Positions 57,301 through 64,000 of a stretch of 64,000 bases of DNA are shown here, piece by piece. Origin of the DNA: Pteria penguin (lineage: Eukaryota; Mollusca; Bivalvia; Pterioida; Pteriidae); the NCBI GenBank assembly GCA_035048485.1, contig CM068580.1, positions 58,661,483 through 58,725,482 of the forward strand. Direction: 5' to 3'. A model generated the notes under the pieces. The model was not told the origin of the DNA and did not search any database. It saw only the letters and a program-made list of their open reading frames with translations. The first letter of the stretch is position 1; every line of letters starts with the position of its first letter. The position numbers and the translations under genes were made by a program.

Positions 57301-58323
57301 ATAAAACATAGTACAATATAAATATATAAAGTGAAACAAAACATATGCATGTTTGTAAATTTCAAATTCGGACTAACTCTCTTCCTTCTTAAAATATGAC
57401 TGGATGAAAAAATAGACATCATAAATGAAAAGTTTCTTTTTTTGGATATACATTGAAGTTTCATTACATTTTATCTCTTTGAGGATGTCACTGTTGGTGG
57501 ACCAGAGGCTCCCTAGGGCTCCTAAAATCAAGTATCTTGATCTCCATCGGCTGATGGGTCATTCTGAATTCACAGATATCTAAATTTGTTGAAGTTTCTA
57601 CAACACTGGCTTCTTATGTTCTCTTTCACCTATATCTCCATACTTTCAATACATTTTGGTACCGTCCTTGAACTGTTTGTTAATACTTTTTATTTAGGAA
57701 TCACTGGTGAAAGGTTTTACCCAAAGCATGCATGGTTCGTATTCTGAACTGTACATGTATTTGCATCTAATGGTGCACTGAACTTGAGGTCCCAGTACAT
57801 TCGTTAATGATTTCTATTTTGGTCATTGTTCACAGCAAAATTATTTTACTTACATGGTGAGAGCAACTGCACGGAAGCCCATCGGCTTCACACAAAAAAG
57901 AATATTCCTTTTGCGTTATAACACATTACTGTCACGTTATATATTGCAGTAAGTTTGCGTTATAACACATATTTTATGCGTTATAACGCAATAATTACTA
58001 AATTAGAAGATCATCATATGCTATGCCTCACGAGAGGATACTGACGAGACCCCTTCGAGCTCCAGCAAGAACTGTTTTGCTCCATAATAAGCACTCTATT
58101 ATCTGAACTATCCAGGCTCACATTCCTACGACCTTAAAATAAATATAGAACGAGGCAGATGCAGATAAATAAAAACATCAGCGTTATTGTATGCTGCAAA
58201 CTTTACTTGACAACAATAACTGCATTATATATGTATAAATATCTAACATTGACATAATATACTTTGACATACGGGATCAGCTGATTAATGATATTCATTG
58301 AAAATAATTTGGGCTTTGATGGA
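54311..58323. other. Gene-poor stretch with repeat debris
   Basis: A decayed tRNA-like head in reverse lies at 54560-54645 (AAGTCGAACTCTGATCTCTC as its B-box region). Degenerate GGTCAAGGTCAC-type blocks occur at 55740-56050. Three copies of TGCGTTATAAC lie at 57912-57990. I see no gene; the 3' end of the neurensin transcript probably lies in its right part (TTTATT near 57687 could be its polyadenylation signal). Confidence 0.4.
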
Positions 58324-59040
58324 TCAGTCCTGAAATTCTACATCTTGTTCTGGGTGAGGTGGTAGCTTAACATGTTTGGTGGTGCCAGGCTGGACGCTTT
58401 TTACTTTGGAGGTGGCTGGAATGGTCATATCTACAGGACTGAGGGGAGGTTTCTCTTCACGGACAGCTATGCGAATGGCATCGTCGCTTGTATCGTCGGA
58501 ACAGTAATGCGACAAGAAGCTGGGGAACATAAGCGCAATAGCCAAAAGAATGCCACCGACACAGAACAGCACCAGACCGACTAGCTTAAAAAGATCTAGC
58601 GCCGTGTTATAACGTAGAGCACCTTTGTCGATGTAAGCCAAATCCTCGCCTTCATTTACTTGGTGGATGACAACTTTGGCAGGGACGAGGTAACCTACAA
58701 GAATTCCGATCACTCCAAAGAGCAGAAGATTGACGCCTAACCACACGCAAATTTTTAGCCAGATTGGCTGACATCGTCTGCGACGGGCGTGCGGATTTAG
58801 GAGATACCGGAAATCATCTTCGTCTTCGTAGATTTGCGGATCCTTGTAAGTTGCCGTTTCGTAGAAATTATGTAAATAGGACTTCACACCAAAGTAATTC
58901 GGGCATGCTTTTCTACGTGGATTGCCGTCTACTGTTATTTTTCCAGATTTGTTGGATTTAGTGAGTATGTCGTGCTTTTCCTCCGCGTATTGAGTGGTCT
59001 CTGTGTCTTCGAATTCATTTGTCGTCTGCTGCGAGGACAT
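58324..59040 (-). CDS. NRSN: Neurensin family vesicle membrane protein
   Basis: A single coding exon of 238 aa; human neurensin-1 is 195. The family core runs from YFGVKSYLHNFYE (residues 49-61) through EDEDDFRYLLNP to two membrane segments at about 94-119 (WLKICVWLGVNLLLFGVIGI...) and 151-175 (FKLVGLVLFCVGGILLAIAL...), separated by a loop with VPAKVVIHQVNEG and the conserved ALRYNTALDLFKLVG. The first segment is preceded by a basic stretch HARRRRC (84-90). Neurensins (vesicular membrane protein p24) sit in small vesicles of neurons and are linked to neurite extension. N- and C-terminal tails are longer than in vertebrates and diverged. The ATG is followed at once by a full-length frame; the nearest upstream ATGs belong to tiny upstream ORFs. 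An AG acceptor at 59074-59075 shows a leader intron. Confidence 0.9.
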   Translation of the reverse strand: MSSQQTTNEFEDTETTQYAEEKHDILTKSNKSGKITVDGNPRRKACPNYFGVKSYLHNFYETATYKDPQIYEDEDDFRYLLNPHARRRRCQPIWLKICVWLGVNLLLFGVIGILVGYLVPAKVVIHQVNEGEDLAYIDKGALRYNTALDLFKLVGLVLFCVGGILLAIALMFPSFLSHYCSDDTSDDAIRIAVREEKPPLSPVDMTIPATSKVKSVQPGTTKHVKLPPHPEQDVEFQD

Positions 59041-59073
59041 GTCAGTTGAACAACCCCTCCGCCATTAATCCAT
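59041..59073 (-). promoter_or_regulatory. Neurensin leader with two upstream ORFs
   Basis: After the acceptor CTTTTATAG the leader exon reads ATGGATTAATGGCGGAGGGG then TTGTTCAACTGAC before the start codon. It holds ATG-GAT-TAA (59073-59065) and ATG at 59065 running 7 codons to TGA at 59044-59042, ending two bases before the main ATG. The second context (TTAATGG) is fair. Confidence 0.6.
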
Positions 59074-59074
59074 C

Positions 59075-60372
59075 TATAAAAGAAATGAATGAAACTCTAG
59101 TATGATAGAATGCACGTACAATCGACGCCCACAGATTTACTCCATTTATCACTCAATATTTTTACAGCGACCCACAAAAATATTGATATTGGAAATCTAT
59201 GCAAGTTAATTAACATGAAAGGCTATGAGGTGATTGAAGAGAAAGACGTCATTGCTTATCATCTAGTGTTCATTCAGCGCAATATAGCGCTAAAACTCGG
59301 TTCATCGCACAAACGAAGCAAGGTAATGCGTCAATAAACGAAATTTCTACTAGAAAAGCACGCTATATTGCCAGTTTCATTGTTTAGTCCTCATTTTCAA
59401 ATCGTCTTTTTAGCTTTCAGTTGGACAGGATATATCTATATCTACTTATGATACAAAAATATTCTAATGTTTTTGAATAAAGCAGCACTAATTTTTCATA
59501 ACTTATATGTCTATTTATACGAAGTAGAAAAATACAATCGATTTTGAGATTTAATGACGTCAAACTAATACGCCCATGTCTACATCCTCACGTAAATATT
59601 ATATTATGTTACTCAGTTAGCTAAATATTAAAAATGTAAAACATTCGAACGCAAAAGATTACTGTATATAGTTGATATGTCTAAATAATTTGTATTACAC
59701 AAACATGACAATTACCACTGAATTATTCGTGTGTTGTCCTTCTGGGTCCGGCGCTATAAACTGAGAATATGCTTAAATTAATTTTTTCATTTTAACTTAT
59801 TCCCTTATTAAACGTTCAAATAAATTGTCATTGTAAATGGTTTTATTCTATTTATGGATGGAATAAAACTTAATGAAATCCAAATCCCAGTTATTCATTC
59901 ATTGTTGAACAGAAGAATTGAAATTTTGACTTAAGTATTTTCTCAGTTTATGGCGCCGGACCCCGATCATTTCAAGACATGTCTGTTCATAATTGAAAAC
60001 AAATTCTTATAGATGTATAAACCGCACGTGTACTAATACTTGTTTACTGTGCATGTATTTTATATGTATATGATGTACGTATACTTATACATGTATACAC
60101 AGTATAAAACGTTTACTTGTATAATCTGCATATATACTATAGTGTATTAATACATGTATATAGAACGCCTGTGCTTATACATGTATATTCTATTCATGAA
60201 CTTGTATTTAATATGCGCTTACCTTATATATATAGATATACTATTCGTGTACTTGTACGTGCATATACTGTAGTTACAGATGCATAAACTACATGCATGA
60301 GAATACCTGTACTTATACATGTATATCTTATTCGTGAATTTGTAAATGTATTTAAAATGCGCGTACATATAT
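59075..60372. other. Neurensin leader intron or upstream region
   Basis: No gene. From about 60034 to 60370 there are degenerate repeats of about 138-bp spacing containing CTTATACATGTATAT, then TTCRTGAA and AATGCGC, for example at 60173 and 60311. Confidence 0.4.
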
Positions 60373-60458
60373 CCTGTTCTTAAAATGTTATATATGTTAA
60401 GATCTACAGATATTTTAATATCTGTAGATCTTAACACATATAACATTTTAAGAACAGG
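60373..60458. repeat. Near-perfect 86-bp palindrome
   Basis: Two 43-base arms starting CCTGTTCTTAAAATGTTATA and ending AGATCTACAGATATT; inverse comparison differs at about two of 43 positions, with no spacer. No terminal repeats or coding. Confidence 0.9.
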
Positions 60459-62202
60459 AATGCCAATATACACAAAAGAATAATAAGAAAGCACAATTCA
60501 TTGTACATCACTAAGTTAATTTTGTTACTTTAAAATCTTAATTGTCAAAAATATTTTAAATTGCATGTAAGTATTTTTCCACCAATATATGTCCAATAAA
60601 GGCATTTTCAATCGATAATGCTATCGTTTTAATGAGGCTTTGTAATTCTTGTAGGCGTCTTTCTCAGCGATACAAGGACATGGTTAATACTCAAACAACG
60701 ATATCAAGGAAAGGAATACATCCAAGGTGCAAAACCTTATTCCCTCCATATAAATAAGTAATAAGTTAAATACTCATTCAAAACAAGTAGATTAATCTGC
60801 TTGTTTATTCCAACATTAGTAATATAGATGCAGTGTAGAGAGTGTAAAATATAGAATTATATTATTCTACTATTAACACATAAAAGAACCCACACCCTCA
60901 ACCTTACAAATCGAGTTTAATATTGACCACGACAACTGCTCTTTAACATAATGGCTTCCTTCTTTGTCAATATGAATTAGTCGTTATTCATTTTAGGAGC
61001 CTTCGCTAACGTTGTCGTGGTCGAGCGAGGTGAAAATTGATTAGTTCGCAGTCCTTCAGCTCCACATAGCATCCATATCGGAGGTGATCGATACTACAAT
61101 GATTGGATTCCTTATTGGACTACGATTTCCGCCCTAGTGTTTATTCTTATTTGTTTGTATTTTTTTTTGTTTCATCGCCACTTTTATGAGGTGAAGTTGA
61201 GGTTCACCAACATTATAAATGGTAAATAAGCAAAGACTCGTCGTTCAGTATTTAGTATCAGTACGAAATCGGGAACGTGGATATTCCGCAAGATTTCCTT
61301 CCATATATAATGTTATATGTCAGTATTTTTTAGAAGTAAACATTGAAGATGTCTCTAAATTTACTAATTAAACAATATATGTTCATTTAGTTTATTTAAT
61401 GTTGCCTTACAGTGATGTTCTGAATCTAATTTTTATTTCACATTTTGTTTAAGTATAACTTTCGGCTTGCTTGCTGTTAAAACGAATTAAAATGATCTTT
61501 TATTAAAAATGACTACCACTTCAAAGGCAAAAGAAATATTTATATGCTAACTGGTATTACCAATAACGAGGTTCAAAAATACACTAAACACTTCTAATAA
61601 ATTAAGTTATTAACGATATTAAAATTCTGTTAATTCTGTTCACTAATAATGTATTACAGGGTATACACGTATACACACCATGATATCGGCCCTATATATA
61701 CATTGAGTTTAGAATGATTTTCGAAATGTGCATTCAGTTAGCGATAGTGTTTAATTTTCATTTAGCATATTCAGAAAATATTCTGTTCAAATGAACATGT
61801 AATAAACTTGCGTAAAATCGTGTCTCCTTTACAGTCATGATATACTGGGCTTCTACATGATTATGTACCAACAGAGAACATGAAATTCTCTTACTTTACC
61901 CTCTTAATTTATAATAGTAGAACTAACCTTGTATTCTCTAAATCCCAAAACAGCACATTAACCATAGGCTGAGATCGCCATCTTGTAGAGTTCTGTGATT
62001 GCGGATCGCTAGCTTGACTTGAGCCTACACGAATATCGATAAAGTTCTATCTTTGGATCTAGTATTGCGCAGTCATATCAAATGCCCTATCGGTAAACGA
62101 TTCCAAAACAATTATAGCTTTATCAACCTTCCAACTCCTACAATTGTATGTATATATATTGTGAATCTGAGTTGTGGGACGCCACAAAGAGCATTATAAT
62201 TT

Positions 62203-62203
<1 letters not shown>
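60459..62203. other. AT-rich stretch, possible neurensin 5' exon near 61.9-62.0 kb
   Basis: A perfect 12-bp inverted pair GACCACGACAAC (60924-60935) / GTTGTCGTGGTC (61011-61022) is present. On the - strand, CTCTACAAGATGGCGATCTC followed by GAATACAAG and a GTTAGT donor (about 62000-61925) looks like a leader exon; this is weak. Nothing else is seen. Confidence 0.25.

Positions 62204-62284
<81 letters not shown>
62204..62284. repeat. (CA)n(GA)n compound microsatellite
   Basis: About 32 bases of CA followed by about 48 bases of GA. The open frame across it on the - strand is simple repeat. Confidence 0.95.
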
Positions 62285-62288
<4 letters not shown>

Positions 62289-63417
62289 TACGTCTTCGAT
62301 GTCCGGACCTAAGGTCAAACGGTATAAAAATTACCCCATTAATAAAATGGGATATGTTCCAACAACTTAACGAATGAATGTTTTAATAATTGGTTTCGTG
62401 CAATGCATTGCAATAGGTGATAAGAGAACTGTCTTCACTATATGATTTTATAGGACACATACGAAAAAATATAATAATACTCCATTACAACAGATTATAT
62501 TAGAAAACAATAGCTCAAGAACCAACACACAGTTAAATGATTAAGTGAATGAGGTAATTGAAAATAGAATGTGCAAAATATGCCCCGAAAACATAAGCAA
62601 GAACATATACCGTTTGTTTTTTACATGATGAAGGGTGCTTTTATAAAATGATTTTTTAACTTATTAAATTTTGCATAATTTTAATTTTATAACATGGTGA
62701 CTTCTGCCACATAACTGAGCCAGTAACTCCTCTGTTTTCTTTCAGTAGTTTGTACATTTTCTCGTTATGCTTTGATGTTAAATGTATCTACAAAAACAAA
62801 ATATGAAACAGGAAATTATGAAATAATTCAAACCAGATGCATTATTTTAAGGACATAATAAAGCAGAACACGTACTGTTTAGTATAAAGAATGGGGTTCA
62901 CAATGATATGAAATAATGTGGAAAATAACGACGATTCTGTCAACATTATCACACGCTTATGCGCAGTATGGATAATTAAGGCACTAACATGAAATATGAC
63001 TCATTACATATAACAATAGTACATGTATATCTATAAATATAATAATGTTACAATTAAGGTTTATTATACATATGTGGTTTGTCAGATCAGAACAATTCGT
63101 CTTTTCGGTGAGCGATCTAATTACTACCCTATATTGTAGGCAAATGCTTTGAATACTTGTTTTCATGTTTTTGGTCTTAATCATGATAAAAGCAATTTTC
63201 CAAGACAATTCTTAATCTTAATTTTATAGATATGAAATTAAAAATCGAAGAAGTACAGAACGGTAAATCTCCATGGAATAAAAGGACGGTGTCGTGTACC
63301 ATCTCATATTCAGACAAATGTGAATCCCAAGTTAACTGAGGTGAGACCAGGTGCCAGGGGGTAGTAAGCCTTCCCTGCTTACATGCAACATCCGTCCTGT
63401 TACAACAACTCAAGTTC
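62285..63417. other. No gene seen
   Basis: AT-rich sequence with short open frames lacking domains or splice support. Confidence 0.4.
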
Positions 63418-63687
63418 ATGATTGATTGATTGATTTTTGTTTAACGTCACACCACGAATATTTCACGTATATGGTGACGGCATCTGCCTGATGCGGGGCA
63501 TACAAATTTTGACCATTGCAACGGACCCACCCGAGGCAGTGAGGGATCTTTAACGTGCCATGCATACCACGACACGGGGCCTCGGTCTTTTACTGTCTCA
63601 TCAGGACACCGGCATGACCAGAGCGGGAATCGAACCCCGGCCTCCCGATAAGAAGTCCAGCGCGGTACCACTAGGCCACGCCGGCTT
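63418..63687 (-). mobile_element. Intact tRNA-derived SINE (reference copy of the ATCA-tailed family)
   Basis: On the - strand the order is GCCGGCGTGGCCTAGTGGTA (A box TGGCCTAGTGG), GGGGTTCGATTCCCGC (perfect B box GGTTCGATTCC), a body with GAGACAGTAAAAGACCGAGG, GGCACGTTAAAGATCCCTCA, GGTCCGTTGCAATGG and GGCAGATGCCGTCACC, then GTTAAACAAAAATCAATCAA with the ATCA tail. About 270 bp. RNA polymerase III promoter elements are intact, so this is the youngest-looking copy. Confidence 0.88.
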
Positions 63688-64000
63688 ACTCAAGTTCAAA
63701 AAGTAAATACATATATATACACATGAGCACATGTAGGTAGAAGGACATTGTCAAATTCAAGGTATGAAATGCTGTTTAACTGAAAGTCCGGTGTCGAAAA
63801 TACACGTAAACGAATGTCTGTATGCATATAATGTCAAATCACGTTTAGTCAAAAAGTTCAAGATGCTTAATTTGTACGAACAGATCCCAAAATATCGTTT
63901 AACAATTTGCTCCAGATCCATATATTGAACATAGAACTTACACCATGACTATTTGAAACGTTGCTCAATATACCCGTGTGAGAATAGTTTCGTAGCAAGC
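63688..64000. other. No gene seen
   Basis: AT-rich sequence to the window edge with no recognisable feature. Confidence 0.4.

Noticed and set aside
62112..62318. Ser/Leu then Cys/Val repeat protein on the - strand
   Set aside because: Translation of the (CA)n(GA)n microsatellite.
63600..63687. Functional tRNA gene at the SINE head
   Set aside because: A and B boxes are present but the sequence continues into the SINE body and no tRNA acceptor stem closes.

Overview
The window looks like genomic DNA from a bivalve mollusc or a close lophotrochozoan relative. It is AT-rich, with small GT-AG-spliced exons, long repeat-filled introns, tRNA-derived SINEs ending in ATCA-type tails, many short inverted-repeat elements, and two large tandem-repeat-carrying elements of the Helitron/Helentron-associated kind known from bivalves. 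The species assignment is inferred from repeat style and gene divergence; I could not run a search.

Four protein-coding genes can be reconstructed by eye. (1) An RNF144-type RBR E3 ubiquitin ligase on the + strand (2792-14429, 8 coding exons, 302 aa), apparently followed by a long AT-rich 3' UTR that may reach about 20.9 kb. (2) RRM2, the ribonucleotide reductase small subunit, on the - strand (22385-25461, 7 exons, 389 aa, all metal ligands and the radical tyrosine present). (3) STPG1 (MAPO2-like sperm-tail PG-rich repeat protein) on the + strand (26144-35931, 9 exons, 345 aa). (4) A neurensin family two-pass vesicle membrane protein on the - strand (58324-59040, single coding exon, 238 aa). 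RNF144 and RRM2 are convergent. RRM2 and STPG1 are divergent, with 682 bp between start codons holding CCAAT, GCGCGC and TATA-like motifs on the RRM2 side. The four genes are not an operon and share no evident pathway.

Layout: 0-2.7 kb holds old inverted-repeat elements; 2.8-20.9 kb is RNF144 with intronic SINEs, MITE-like elements and a 24-bp minisatellite; 22.4-25.5 kb is RRM2; 26.1-35.9 kb is STPG1, whose last intron carries a 2.5-kb element; 37.2-42.9 kb is a 5.7-kb element made almost wholly of about 39 copies of a 145-bp unit; 43-58 kb is gene-poor and repeat-rich, with SINEs, a mariner transposase remnant, microsatellites and hairpins; 58.3-59.1 kb is neurensin; 59.1-64 kb is intergenic or neurensin leader sequence, with a near-perfect 86-bp palindrome and an intact SINE.

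The most interesting structure is the pair of elements at 33.0-35.6 and 37.2-42.9 kb. They lie in opposite orientations and share ends (an 11-bp subterminal inverted repeat plus a 3' stem-loop) and an internal cassette. One has expanded a 145-bp version of the cassette, in which most monomers carry adjacent NF-Y-like and YY1-like motifs.
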